Source of the DNA: Desulfovibrionaceae bacterium
Lineage (GTDB): Bacteria; Desulfobacterota; Desulfovibrionia; Desulfovibrionales; Desulfovibrionaceae
Direction of reading: 5' to 3'
Assembly: GCA_009773665.1 (NCBI GenBank)
Contig: WSYE01000002.1
Location: forward strand, 1 to 64,000
DNA length: 64,000 bases
Part shown: piece after piece, positions 17,703-26,578 of the stretch
Numbering within the stretch: position 1 is the first letter of the stretch
How the letters are laid out: each line of letters begins with the position of its first letter
Made by a program: the position numbers and the translations under genes
Notes under the pieces: generated by a model
What the model was told of the DNA's origin: nothing
Seen by the model: the letters and a program-made list of their open reading frames with translations, nothing else
Database searches by the model: none

Positions 17703-18989
17703 ATGAAATTGCATGAACGCTGCCAGAAAGTTTCCGGGATCACCCGCAATCTGAAAGATGCGGGCATTTACCCTTACTTCCGCCCCATCAGCCGCTCCTG
17801 GGGGACCGAAGTCGAGGTTGCCGGGAAACGTCTGGTGATGATCGGCTCCAACGACTACCTGGGTCTGGCCCATGACGCCCGCGTCAAGGAAGCCGCCGCC
17901 CAGGCCATATACTCCATGGGCACCGGCCCCGGCGGTTCCCGTTTCCTCTCCGGCAACATGGCCATCCACCAGAACCTGGAAGAGCGCCTTGCCGCCTTTG
18001 TGGGCAAGAAGCGCGCCGTGCTGCACGTCACCGGCTTTTCCACCAACATGGGCGTGCTGGGCTGCCTGCTGACCCCCAGCGACTATGTTCTCTGTGACCG
18101 CGAAAACCACGCCTCCATCTTCGCGGGCCTGGGCGGCACCAAGAAGATGGGCACCTTCGTGCACAACGACGCCGGTTCCGCCTCCCGCAAGATCGCCTCG
18201 GAAATGGCCAAGCCGGACTTCGACGGCCAGGTGCTGCTGATCACCGAAGGCATCTTCTCCATGTCTGGCGACGTGGCGGTGATGGACGAGCTGGGCGCGC
18301 TGAAGAAACAGTTCCCGGAGCTTCTCATCTATCTGGACGACGCCCACGGCCTGGGCGTGCTGGGCCAGAGCGGACGCGGCACGGCCAACCACTTCGGCGT
18401 GGTGGAACAGTGCGACTTCATCATGGGAACCTTCTCCAAGGCCTTCGCCTCCATCGGCGGCTTCATCGCCTCCGACCACATCGACGTGCTGGAATACATC
18501 CAGCATCAGTCGCGCACCCAGATTTTCTCGGCGGCCCTTCCCGCCGCAAGCACCATGGCCGCCCTGGCCTGCATAGACATCCTGGAAGCGGAGCCCGAGC
18601 GCGTGGAGCGCCTGCACGCCATCACCACCCGCATGCGCAACGCGTACCGGGATATGGGGCTGCGCATCACCGAGTCGCTCTCGCCCATCATCCCCATCAC
18701 CATCGGGACGGACGAAAAGGCCTTCATGTTCGCCCAGGAACTCTTCGAACGCGGCATCTTCGCACTCCCGGCCATCTATCCGGCCGTGCCGCGCGGACAG
18801 GCGCTTATCCGCACCGCGTGCATGTCCACCCATGAGGACCGCCAGCTGGAATACGTGCTGGACGTCATGGACGAAATGGCCCGCAAGTACCGCATCCGCG
18901 TACAGGACCAGGACGAGGACTCCGGCGGGGAAGAAGCGGTCGGCGCGTCCTCCATCGCCGGCGCGCGCTCAAGTCAGTCTCTCTTGTAA
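17703..18989 (+). CDS. Alpha-oxoamine synthase, serine palmitoyltransferase-like (PLP-dependent)
   Basis: A 428-residue class II aminotransferase-fold enzyme that would condense an amino acid with an acyl thioester and release CO2. Visible motifs are GSNDYLGLAH, GTGPGGSRFLSGN, the cofactor-contacting DDAHGLG (about 213-219) and the lysine loop GTFSKAFASIGGF, with the PLP lysine near residue 246. The TFSK-type loop is the style of bacterial serine palmitoyltransferases; BioF and Kbl usually read TLGKALG. The start at ATG 17703 has AAGGA upstream. It opens an operon with an ABC pair, a TolC-like channel, an adaptor and a GNAT protein. The last 30 residues are acidic and variable. The amino acid and acyl donor are not known. 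Confidence 0.82.
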   Translation: MKLHERCQKVSGITRNLKDAGIYPYFRPISRSWGTEVEVAGKRLVMIGSNDYLGLAHDARVKEAAAQAIYSMGTGPGGSRFLSGNMAIHQNLEERLAAFVGKKRAVLHVTGFSTNMGVLGCLLTPSDYVLCDRENHASIFAGLGGTKKMGTFVHNDAGSASRKIASEMAKPDFDGQVLLITEGIFSMSGDVAVMDELGALKKQFPELLIYLDDAHGLGVLGQSGRGTANHFGVVEQCDFIMGTFSKAFASIGGFIASDHIDVLEYIQHQSRTQIFSAALPAASTMAALACIDILEAEPERVERLHAITTRMRNAYRDMGLRITESLSPIIPITIGTDEKAFMFAQELFERGIFALPAIYPAVPRGQALIRTACMSTHEDRQLEYVLDVMDEMARKYRIRVQDQDEDSGGEEAVGASSIAGARSSQSLL

Positions 18990-19051
18990 CCAAACAGCGG
19001 TTCAGATAGACTAAACAGGGATCGGGTATTTCACACCTCCCTACGAGAAGC

Positions 19052-20302
19052 ATGGCCAACAAGACTCTTCAGACCCTCCGGGCGGCGGGATTCCTCCCGC
19101 CGGACCGGGGTACACGACTCCTGCGATTCGGAGACCTTTTGCGCATCAGCTTCCGGGAAGTGCTGCGCAAGCGGCGCCGTTATATCGGCGTCATGGCCTC
19201 CATCGCTCTGGGGACCGCTGGATTCATAACCATCGTGACCATGGGGCGCGATCTCAAGGCAAACTTCAACAACGACCTGGACCTGCTGGGCGGCGCGACC
19301 ATCATCGCCGCGCACTTCGACCCCCAGATGTACGACCGCCAGGAATGGTTCCGCAACCAGACCGTGGCCGCCATCGAGACCATCCCCGGCGTGCGCGACG
19401 TCACCAAGAGCCGCCTGCGCTCTGGAGCTACAACCACATACCAGGAAAAAGTCTACGGCTTCAACCTGTCCGGGGTGGATAACAACTACTGGTCGCTGTT
19501 CTCGTTCTCGCCACAACACGGCAGGCTCTTCAACGCCACCGACATCGCCGAGGGGCGCAAAGTTGCTGTGCTGGGCCAGGATCTCGCCAAGACCATCTTC
19601 GGCTCCCCGGAGGCGGCCATCGGCCAGATACTGAACATGGACAACAACCTCTACCAGGTCGTAGGCATCATCGGCGGCGTGCGCGCGGCAGACAAGAGCC
19701 TCATGGCCTTTTTGCCCATTACCACCGCCCAGTCCCGCATCCCCAACATTTCCGAGGTTTCGAGCCTCTACATACGCTGCAACACCTGGGACGACGTGGC
19801 CTCCGTGGCAGCCGCCCTGCCCGAGGTCATAAAGGCCAACCAGACCGACAAGGGCCTTCGGGTCCAGGTAGGCTGGGAGCCCCTGAAACAGGTGCAGCGC
19901 ATGTTCTGGTGGGTGAGCCTGTTCATTTACGCCTCCATCGGGGCCACCCTGGTGCTGGGCGGCTTCGGCATCTGGAACATCATGATGGCTGCGGTTTCGG
20001 CCCGCACCCGCGAAATCGGCCTGAAAAAGGCCATGGGCGCGGAAGATTCCGACATCCTCTGGCAGTTCCTGTTCGAGGCGCTCACCGTCACCTTCACCTC
20101 CGCCTTCCTGGGCGTCATGATGGGACGCGTGGGCATCGAATACATGAGCCGGATGCTTGGCTCCAGCCCGCCTGAGGGGCTTTTCATGCTGTGCCTCGCC
20201 GCCGGTCTGGCCTTTGCCGCCGTGCTGGGAATCGGCGCGGGACTCTATCCCTCCATCCGGGCCAGCCGGATGCAGGTCGTGGACGCCATGCGTTATGAAT
20301 AA
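19052..20302 (+). CDS. ABC transporter permease, FtsX/MacB type
   Basis: A 416-residue protein with one N-terminal TM (about 48-70), a large periplasmic MacB-like domain (about 75-280) and three C-terminal TMs (about 290-410), the standard FtsX/LolC/MacB permease plan. The C-terminal part has GGFGIWNIMMAAVSARTREIGLKKAMGA, typical of the loop that contacts the ATPase. Its last eight bases overlap the ATPase gene. With the ATPase, adaptor and TolC-like protein it would form a tripartite exporter driven from the cytoplasm. The substrate is inferred to be the product of the neighbouring lipid-type enzymes. Confidence 0.85.
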   Translation: MANKTLQTLRAAGFLPPDRGTRLLRFGDLLRISFREVLRKRRRYIGVMASIALGTAGFITIVTMGRDLKANFNNDLDLLGGATIIAAHFDPQMYDRQEWFRNQTVAAIETIPGVRDVTKSRLRSGATTTYQEKVYGFNLSGVDNNYWSLFSFSPQHGRLFNATDIAEGRKVAVLGQDLAKTIFGSPEAAIGQILNMDNNLYQVVGIIGGVRAADKSLMAFLPITTAQSRIPNISEVSSLYIRCNTWDDVASVAAALPEVIKANQTDKGLRVQVGWEPLKQVQRMFWWVSLFIYASIGATLVLGGFGIWNIMMAAVSARTREIGLKKAMGAEDSDILWQFLFEALTVTFTSAFLGVMMGRVGIEYMSRMLGSSPPEGLFMLCLAAGLAFAAVLGIGAGLYPSIRASRMQVVDAMRYE

Positions 20303-20993
20303 CGTCAAGAAAGACAACGAGCTGGTCATCGATATCCAGCACCTCACCAAGGACTACATTTCCGGCACGGAGAAGATCTCGGTGCTAAAGGACATAAACC
20401 TGGAAGTCCGCCGGGGCGAGATGATGGCCATCATGGGCCCCTCCGGTTCCGGCAAGTCCACGCTGCTGTTCATCCTGGGCATCTTCCAGCCGCCCAGCGG
20501 CGGCGTGTACAACGTGGCCGGGATCGACGTGCTGAAGCTCTCGCGTGACGCGCAGGCCATCTTCCGCCGTGAAAAAATGGGTTTCGTGTTCCAGAGCTGT
20601 GACCTGCTCGAAAACTCCACCGTGTACGAAAACCTGGAGTTGCCCCTCATCTACACCGGCGTGAAGCGCCGGGAGAGGCCGGACAAGATCATGGAAGCCT
20701 TGCAGCGCGTCAACCTGGAGCACCGGGTGCGCCAGCCTTCCAACCGCCTGTCCGGCGGCGAACGCCAGCGCGTGTCCATCGCCAGGGCTCTGGTCAACGA
20801 GCCGGAGTTCATTCTGGCCGACGAACCCACCGGCCAGCTCGACCAGGCAAACTCCGAGAGGGTCATGGACTATTTCGTGAAAATCACCGAAGAGGCCAGG
20901 GTAGCCATGGTCATCGTCACGCACGATGCGGCCACGGCAGCCCGCTGTTCCCGCAGGAGCCTTCTGTCCGAAGGCATGCTCAAGACGTACTAG
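20295..20993 (+). CDS. ABC transporter ATP-binding protein, LolD/MacB type
   Basis: A 232-residue ATPase with Walker A GPSGSGKST, signature LSGGERQRVSIARAL, Walker B ILADEPTG followed by QLD, and the switch histidine in VTHD. The sequence belongs to the LolD/FtsE/MacB group that works with FtsX-type permeases, using ATP binding for mechanotransmission rather than classic transport. The ATG at 20295 lies inside the end of the permease gene. A ribosome site for the next gene follows 17 bases after its stop. Confidence 0.92.
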   Translation: MNNVKKDNELVIDIQHLTKDYISGTEKISVLKDINLEVRRGEMMAIMGPSGSGKSTLLFILGIFQPPSGGVYNVAGIDVLKLSRDAQAIFRREKMGFVFQSCDLLENSTVYENLELPLIYTGVKRRERPDKIMEALQRVNLEHRVRQPSNRLSGGERQRVSIARALVNEPEFILADEPTGQLDQANSERVMDYFVKITEEARVAMVIVTHDAATAARCSRRSLLSEGMLKTY

Positions 20994-21009
20994 CCCAGGG
21001 GAGATCCTG

Positions 21010-22689
21010 ATGCATCGCACTTTCGGTCCGCATAAGCACCGCCGCACCACGCTGGCCCTGGCCGTCCTTCTCTGCTCCCTGCTGGCCTTCGCGGGTGCGG
21101 CAATGGCTCAGCAGAAGACCCAGGCCGAGACCAAATCGTCCAAGACCAAACAGGTCCAGACCGCCCAGGCCACCGGCGAGGTCTACACCAAGCCCGCAGC
21201 CAAGCCCGGCGAGATACGCCAGTATCAGGCCGAAGTGCTGCCCTCCGCGCCCGTAACCCAGGGTACTCAGGCGGCTCAGACCGCCAAGACGGGCACGCCC
21301 GTGACCAACGACTCCAGCGACGCCGCGTCTGCCAAGATCCCCACCGCCGACAAGAACGCCGACAAGGGCGAGGCCCAGGCGAAGGCCCCGGCCCAGAGCG
21401 ACGGTTCCGCTCCTCCTCCGGGCGCCCTGCGCGAGATGTCCACTACCATCAAACAGCCTGCTGACTTCAACGAGGCCGTGCGAGTGGCTCTGGTGCAGTC
21501 GCCCATGCTGGTGAAGTCCGCGCTGGAGATCGAGACCAAGCGCCTGGACGTGCAGGACGCCTGGTCCTCCTTCGTGCCCACTGTCTCCATCAACACCACC
21601 TACTGGTTCCGCATGCCCACCAAGATCGACGGAACCACGGACAAGCCCTACACCATCAGTTTCTCCTCCGGTCAATGGAACCCGCTGCTCTCCGGCTTTG
21701 AGGTCCAGGCACGCAAGGAGATGACCAACATCGCCATCCTTGGCCACCTCAAGGTCATTGCCGAAGGCCTGAAGCGCCTGGCCAGCGACTTCCTCCAGCT
21801 TTCCGCCATCGCGGAGCAGAAGGAGATGGTCAAAAAGCGCCAGGAGTTGGCCAAGCAGAACCTGGACTTCTTCAAGGCCAGGCTCGGCCTGGGCCAGGCC
21901 ACCCAGCTGGACATCCGCATAGCTGACACCCGCATCCAGATGGCCAAGGCTGAGGACGACAAGATCAACGCCATGCGCGCCATGGTCATGGACGACATCA
22001 AATTCCTGCTGGGCGTACCCTTCACCAACAAGCTGGAGCTTGACGTCGCCGCTGCCAAGCAGCAGATCCTGGGCAAGTTCACACCCGCCGACGTAACCGA
22101 CGAGAAGGTGCGCGCCTACTCCTTCGACCTGCGCATGCAGGAATACGAAAAGAGCCTTCAGAAAAAGAACATCGGCCTGTCCTACGTGAAACTGCTGCCC
22201 TCATTCGGTTTCAACTTCCAGACCGTGGACGCCTTCAACAACACCTCCTCCAACGCCCAGAACAACGGCTTCCCGTTCTATCCCGGCATCAACATCAGCA
22301 TGCCGCTGGACTACTGGACCAAGGGCCGCGAGATCTCGCGCCAGTACAAGAAGCTCGACCAGCTCCAGGCTGCCGCCAAGGCCAAGGAGTTCGAGGTCAT
22401 CGTGCTGGTGCAGAAGGCCATGTCCGATTACCAGACCACCAGCTCCGACCTGATGCTGGCCAGCTCCAAGGCCGAACTCGCCAAGCTCCAGGATGAGCAG
22501 GCCGAATACCGCTACAAGACCGGCCAACTGGACTTCGACAAGCTGGTCACCGACCGCAACGCCTTCTTTGACGCCAGGCAGCAGCAGCTTCTCCAACAGG
22601 TCAAGCGCGACATCGCGCTCTTGTCCCTCAAGCACCTTTCCGGCGACCTCCAGGGTCAGTACATCGACGTCGCCGCCTGGGAGAAATAA
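21010..22689 (+). CDS. TolC-family outer membrane efflux protein with extended N terminus
   Basis: A 559-residue protein. Residues 1-36 are a signal peptide ending in AMAQQ. Residues 37-145 are a low-complexity Gln/Thr/Ala/Lys/Pro stretch not usual for TolC. Residues 150-555 have the two OEP repeats, with long helical stretches (KRQELAKQNLDFFKARLGLG and the related KLQDEQAEYRYKTGQLDFD) and short beta strands. It should form the trimeric outer-membrane channel of the exporter. The start at ATG 21010 follows GGGGAGA. The N-terminal extension may bind peptidoglycan or partners (inference). Confidence 0.85.
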   Translation: MHRTFGPHKHRRTTLALAVLLCSLLAFAGAAMAQQKTQAETKSSKTKQVQTAQATGEVYTKPAAKPGEIRQYQAEVLPSAPVTQGTQAAQTAKTGTPVTNDSSDAASAKIPTADKNADKGEAQAKAPAQSDGSAPPPGALREMSTTIKQPADFNEAVRVALVQSPMLVKSALEIETKRLDVQDAWSSFVPTVSINTTYWFRMPTKIDGTTDKPYTISFSSGQWNPLLSGFEVQARKEMTNIAILGHLKVIAEGLKRLASDFLQLSAIAEQKEMVKKRQELAKQNLDFFKARLGLGQATQLDIRIADTRIQMAKAEDDKINAMRAMVMDDIKFLLGVPFTNKLELDVAAAKQQILGKFTPADVTDEKVRAYSFDLRMQEYEKSLQKKNIGLSYVKLLPSFGFNFQTVDAFNNTSSNAQNNGFPFYPGINISMPLDYWTKGREISRQYKKLDQLQAAAKAKEFEVIVLVQKAMSDYQTTSSDLMLASSKAELAKLQDEQAEYRYKTGQLDFDKLVTDRNAFFDARQQQLLQQVKRDIALLSLKHLSGDLQGQYIDVAAWEK

Positions 22690-22692
22690 CGC

Positions 22693-23640
22693 ATGACCAT
22701 GCGCACACTCTTCATCGCTCTCGTCCTCAGCTTGGCCGCCACCGGCGCAGCCCTGGCCCAGCAGGCCGCTCCTGCCCCGGCTCCCGCCGCCAAAACAGCA
22801 GAGCCCTCGCCCCTGGCACAGGAGATCATCTTCTCCGGCAAGCTCTACAGCCCGCTCAAGCTGACTGTGCAGCTGCCCTACACCTCGCAGATCATGTCCA
22901 TGCCCGTGGCCATCGGCCAGAAGGTGAAAAAGGATGAAATCCTGGCTACCTTCGAGATTCCGCTGGAAACCCGCATGTCTGAAAAGCGCGCCCTGTCCCT
23001 GGCCAGCGTCAAGGACATGGAGCACCAGCTGGCCACCGCCGGGAAAGACATCGACAAGCTCCGCATGAAGCGCAAGGAGCTGGAGGTCATGGAGAAGCAG
23101 AACATGGCCACCTCCCAGGCGCTGGTTCAGAACGCCCAGGAGATCGATGTGCTGGAGAAGCAGCGCGTGGCTCTTCAGGAAAAGCTCTCCTCCGAGAAGG
23201 AACAGGCCCAGCAGCGCCTGGAGCTTGCCCGCGAACGCTTCGGCCCCAAGGCCAACTTCAACGTGCTGCCGAGCGAAGGCATCGTGAAGTCCCCCACTGA
23301 CGGGTACATTCTGTGGATCAACCCGGAGCTTCGCAAGGGCGTGAAACTGGCGCGCGACGTGGACCTCTTCCAAGTGGGTACCCTGGACCCCATCCTCATC
23401 CGTGCCCAGGTGCACGAGATCGAGGCTCTGCGTCTGAAGCTAGGCGATCAGGCCAAGGTCAACTTCGACTCCATCCCCGGCAAGGAATTTGTGGCCACGG
23501 TCAGCCGCATCCCCTGGGCTCCGCTGCCCACGGCGTTGCAGCAGCCCTCTTATTATGAAATCGAGCTCACCCTGCCCAATGCCGACTATTCCCTGAAGGA
23601 AGGTCTCAAGGCGCAGGTCACCATCATACCGAAGAAATAA
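22693..23640 (+). CDS. Periplasmic adaptor (HlyD/MacA-like membrane fusion protein)
   Basis: A 315-residue protein with a Sec signal peptide (cleavage near LAQQ, residue 24), a split lipoyl-type domain (VAIGQKVKKDEILATFEIP and EGIVKSPTDGYILW), a helical hairpin between (about 95-180, Lys/Glu/Gln-rich) and a beta-barrel part to the C terminus. It is short for the family, with little after the beta-barrel. It would join the FtsX-type permease to the TolC-like channel in the periplasm. It starts three bases after the channel gene stops and is followed at once by the GNAT gene. Confidence 0.8.
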   Translation: MTMRTLFIALVLSLAATGAALAQQAAPAPAPAAKTAEPSPLAQEIIFSGKLYSPLKLTVQLPYTSQIMSMPVAIGQKVKKDEILATFEIPLETRMSEKRALSLASVKDMEHQLATAGKDIDKLRMKRKELEVMEKQNMATSQALVQNAQEIDVLEKQRVALQEKLSSEKEQAQQRLELARERFGPKANFNVLPSEGIVKSPTDGYILWINPELRKGVKLARDVDLFQVGTLDPILIRAQVHEIEALRLKLGDQAKVNFDSIPGKEFVATVSRIPWAPLPTALQQPSYYEIELTLPNADYSLKEGLKAQVTIIPKK

Positions 23641-23641
23641 C

Positions 23642-24769
23642 ATGCCCGCACGCATCGTCCCCGTGTCCAACGCCAAGGACATGGAAGACTTCATCCAGCT
23701 TCCGTTTTCCATCTATGAGGGGGACCCCTACTGGGTCCCCCCCGTCATTCCCCACCTGCGCTCCTTCCTGGACCCCAAGACCGGCCCCTTCTACGAAGTG
23801 GGGGAGGTCCAGCTGTTCCTGGCCAAGGACGGGGAGAGGATCGTGGGACGCATAAGCGCCCACCTGAACTTCGCCTACGAAAAGCACCACGACAAGGACA
23901 CCGGCTTCTTCGGGTTCTTCGAGTGCATCGACGACCAGGACATTGCCGACACGCTGTTTGCGACCGCTGCGGACTGGGTGCGCGCCAGAGGCAAGACCAA
24001 ACTGCACGGACCGCTGTCTTTTGGCATCTACGACGAGGTGGGGCTTCTCATCCAGGGCTACGGTGAGCGCCCGGTGATGTTTCACAGCTACAATCCCCCG
24101 TACTACGAAAAGCTCGTGGAGAACTGGGGATTCAGGAAGGCCTTCGACTGGTTCGGCTACATCATCGACCAGATGCCCATGCCCTACGATGAGCTGGTCA
24201 AACGGCGAGACGACATCATGAACGCCGCAGGACTGACCATCACCCAGGGCAAGACCAGCGAGTTCATCCGGCGCGCCCCGGAAGTGCTGGACATGTTCAA
24301 CACCCTCTGGGACAAAAACTGGGGCCACGTTCCCCTGACTGAGCGCCAGTTCAACGACATCTTCCTGCAATTAAAGCCTATCCTGCGCCCTGAGCTAGTC
24401 AGCTTCGTGGAAGAAAACGGCGAGATCCTGGCCTTCAGTGTGGTCGCGCCCGACATCAACCACACCCTGCACAAGACCCGTGGCAAGCTCGACTGGCTGG
24501 GCATGCTGCGCCTGCTGTACGACTGCCGCATCGCGCCGCTCAAGGCCTCGCGCGCCATCATCATCGGCGTGAAGAAGTCCCACCAGTGGCGCAAGCTCCA
24601 CTACGCGCTCATCATGAACATCATGATAACGCTCAGCAAGTGGAGGAAGAACGGCATCTGGTGCGACTGTTCGCTAATTCCCGAGTCGCTCATCAAGTGG
24701 AACAAGACCCTCCAGATGTTCGGCGGCAGGAAGTGGCGGACATTCCGTCTCTATGACCGCGAGATCTGA
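23642..24769 (+). CDS. GNAT-fold acyltransferase-like protein (YghO-type)
   Basis: A 375-residue protein. The N-terminal part has YWVPPVIPHL, FLAKDGERIVGRIS (the GNAT beta-strand with the R-x2-GRI acyl-CoA pattern), FFGFFECIDD and HGPLSFGIYDE; the C-terminal half repeats a GNAT-like core. This pattern is what I remember for E. coli YghO-type proteins. The Caulobacter bacterial ceramide synthase is also a GNAT-fold protein, so an N-acyltransferase acting on an SPT product is a reasonable hypothesis. It starts one base after the adaptor gene and overlaps the next gene by 17 bases. The exact substrate is unproven. Confidence 0.7.
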   Translation: MPARIVPVSNAKDMEDFIQLPFSIYEGDPYWVPPVIPHLRSFLDPKTGPFYEVGEVQLFLAKDGERIVGRISAHLNFAYEKHHDKDTGFFGFFECIDDQDIADTLFATAADWVRARGKTKLHGPLSFGIYDEVGLLIQGYGERPVMFHSYNPPYYEKLVENWGFRKAFDWFGYIIDQMPMPYDELVKRRDDIMNAAGLTITQGKTSEFIRRAPEVLDMFNTLWDKNWGHVPLTERQFNDIFLQLKPILRPELVSFVEENGEILAFSVVAPDINHTLHKTRGKLDWLGMLRLLYDCRIAPLKASRAIIIGVKKSHQWRKLHYALIMNIMITLSKWRKNGIWCDCSLIPESLIKWNKTLQMFGGRKWRTFRLYDREI

Positions 24770-26543
24770 GCCGGGACCTGACGCAGGCTCCGGGTCCGGA
24801 GCGCGTCAACACGCCCTGACAAATATTGCCGCCACCCGGCAGGACTGGCTTGCGGTGGCGCTCTTGTCGCTTGCAGTATTCCTCTTCGCCCACTGGCAGG
24901 GGTTCGTGAATCCGTACGCCATCAACGACGACGTGCGCCAGCAGGTCTACTGGATGCAGCGCTACGCCGAACCTGACCTGTACCCCAAGACACTCCTGAA
25001 CGACTACGCCGAGGCCTATGTGACCATGGGCGTCAACATATGCTACGAATTCGCCTCCTGGGTCGGGACCAAGCTTGGAGCAGCAGACGTGGCGCTCGGA
25101 TTGGCTACCGGGCAGAGCGTATATTTCTTCAACCCGGTGCAGTTCACCAAAAGCCTCAGCGGAATTCTCTTCCTGTGCCAGTGCCTGGCCATGTTCGCGC
25201 TGGGGCGCGTGTTCGGCGGTCGCGCTCAGGCCTGGGCCATGACCTGCATGGCCTGGCTCATGCCCTTCTTCCTGGAGAACATCTCAGGCGGGCTGGCCCG
25301 CGCCTTCGCAAGCCCGCTGCTGGCCCTGGCCGTGCTGGCGCTTCTCAGGCGCAGGCCGGGCAACGCCTCCGCTCTGGCTTTGGGCGGCTGCATCCCGTAC
25401 ATCTACCTGCCCTGCGCCCCGGCGATCATCCTCTCGGCCATTCAACGCTTCCACGTCGGTTCGGAGAGGTCCGCAAAGCTCAGGCTGATTGTCACGCTGC
25501 TGGCCCTGCTCCTGGCCACGGGCATGGCTTACCTGAACGGCATCAAGCCCCAGAATCAGGGCTTCGGCCCTCTGGTCTCTCTGGCCGAGGCAACCGGCAG
25601 GCCAGAGTTCGGCCCGGATGGACGCCTGGATCTCGTGCCGCTGCCGAATCCCTTCCTGGACGTGGTGTACTACCCCTTCGAGCGCATCGGCCTGTTCAAG
25701 GAGTACGGCCTCATCCCCGGAATCCTGAGCCTCATCGTGCTGGCTCCGCTGCTGTATTTCGGTGCGCGTGCCGTGAACTGGCGCGCTCTTGCCTCTTCCC
25801 TCAAGCCCCTGGCTGTGCTGGGCGGGTCCTTCCTGGCCTTCTACATCGCGGCGCGGCTCATGGCCTTCACGCTCTTCGTACCGGACCGCTACATGCAGTA
25901 CCCGGTCAACCTGCTCTACGCGATTCTCCTGTCGGCCTGTCTGGCCGGGGCGTGCACACGCCTGAAGCTCGGCAGAACCACCGCCGTGTGCCTGATCCTG
26001 GCCATGGCTGCGCTCGGCGCGTTGCGCCTGAAGAACGTGGCCCTGTACGACTACTCGGCTGACGCGCCGCTCTACGCCGCCGTTACGGCCGCCACGCCCA
26101 AGAACGTCATGCTGGCCGGACACCCGGACCTCATGGACAACGTGATGACCTTCGCCCGGCGAAACGCCCTGGCAACCTTCGAGCTGGCCCATCCCTGGAG
26201 CCGGGGCTTCTGGGCGCAGCTGTCCCCACGCCTGGACGGCTTCTTTGCAGCCTATTACGCCAGCGACGCGGACGCTGTGATCCGGTTCGCGCGCGAGTTC
26301 GGCGTGGACTTCCTGGTGGTTGACGAGGCTCATTTCACGAAAGAGTTTCTCGCCGCAAAGCCGTTCTTCGAGCCTTTCGGCGCAGCAATCAAGGCCCTGA
26401 CCCAAGGCCGGAACCTCCGGACAGGAGGGTTCGCCGTCCTGGACGCGTCCCGTTTCCCGCGCATCCCCCTGCGTCCGGGAGCCTTCCTCATTGATCTTCG
26501 CCCCTTCCGGGACGGCAATTCCGCCCAGTCCGGTCAGGGTTGA
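24753..26543 (+). CDS. Multi-pass membrane protein, probable GT-C-like
   Basis: A 596-residue protein with about 11 hydrophobic segments between residues 30 and 430, then a soluble C-terminal domain of about 150 residues. An early loop reads NPYAINDDVRQQVYW, with paired aspartates placed where GT-C enzymes carry their acidic motif. No closer family is recognised. It overlaps the GNAT gene by 17 bases and is followed after 35 bases by a GtrB-like GT2, which could supply the polyprenyl-linked sugar. Transfer of sugar to the lipid made upstream is inference. Confidence 0.6.
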   Translation: MTARSEPGPDAGSGSGARQHALTNIAATRQDWLAVALLSLAVFLFAHWQGFVNPYAINDDVRQQVYWMQRYAEPDLYPKTLLNDYAEAYVTMGVNICYEFASWVGTKLGAADVALGLATGQSVYFFNPVQFTKSLSGILFLCQCLAMFALGRVFGGRAQAWAMTCMAWLMPFFLENISGGLARAFASPLLALAVLALLRRRPGNASALALGGCIPYIYLPCAPAIILSAIQRFHVGSERSAKLRLIVTLLALLLATGMAYLNGIKPQNQGFGPLVSLAEATGRPEFGPDGRLDLVPLPNPFLDVVYYPFERIGLFKEYGLIPGILSLIVLAPLLYFGARAVNWRALASSLKPLAVLGGSFLAFYIAARLMAFTLFVPDRYMQYPVNLLYAILLSACLAGACTRLKLGRTTAVCLILAMAALGALRLKNVALYDYSADAPLYAAVTAATPKNVMLAGHPDLMDNVMTFARRNALATFELAHPWSRGFWAQLSPRLDGFFAAYYASDADAVIRFAREFGVDFLVVDEAHFTKEFLAAKPFFEPFGAAIKALTQGRNLRTGGFAVLDASRFPRIPLRPGAFLIDLRPFRDGNSAQSGQG

Positions 26544-26578
26544 TGCCCAAAGCACTTGTGGTGTAGTCCGAGCCCAGC

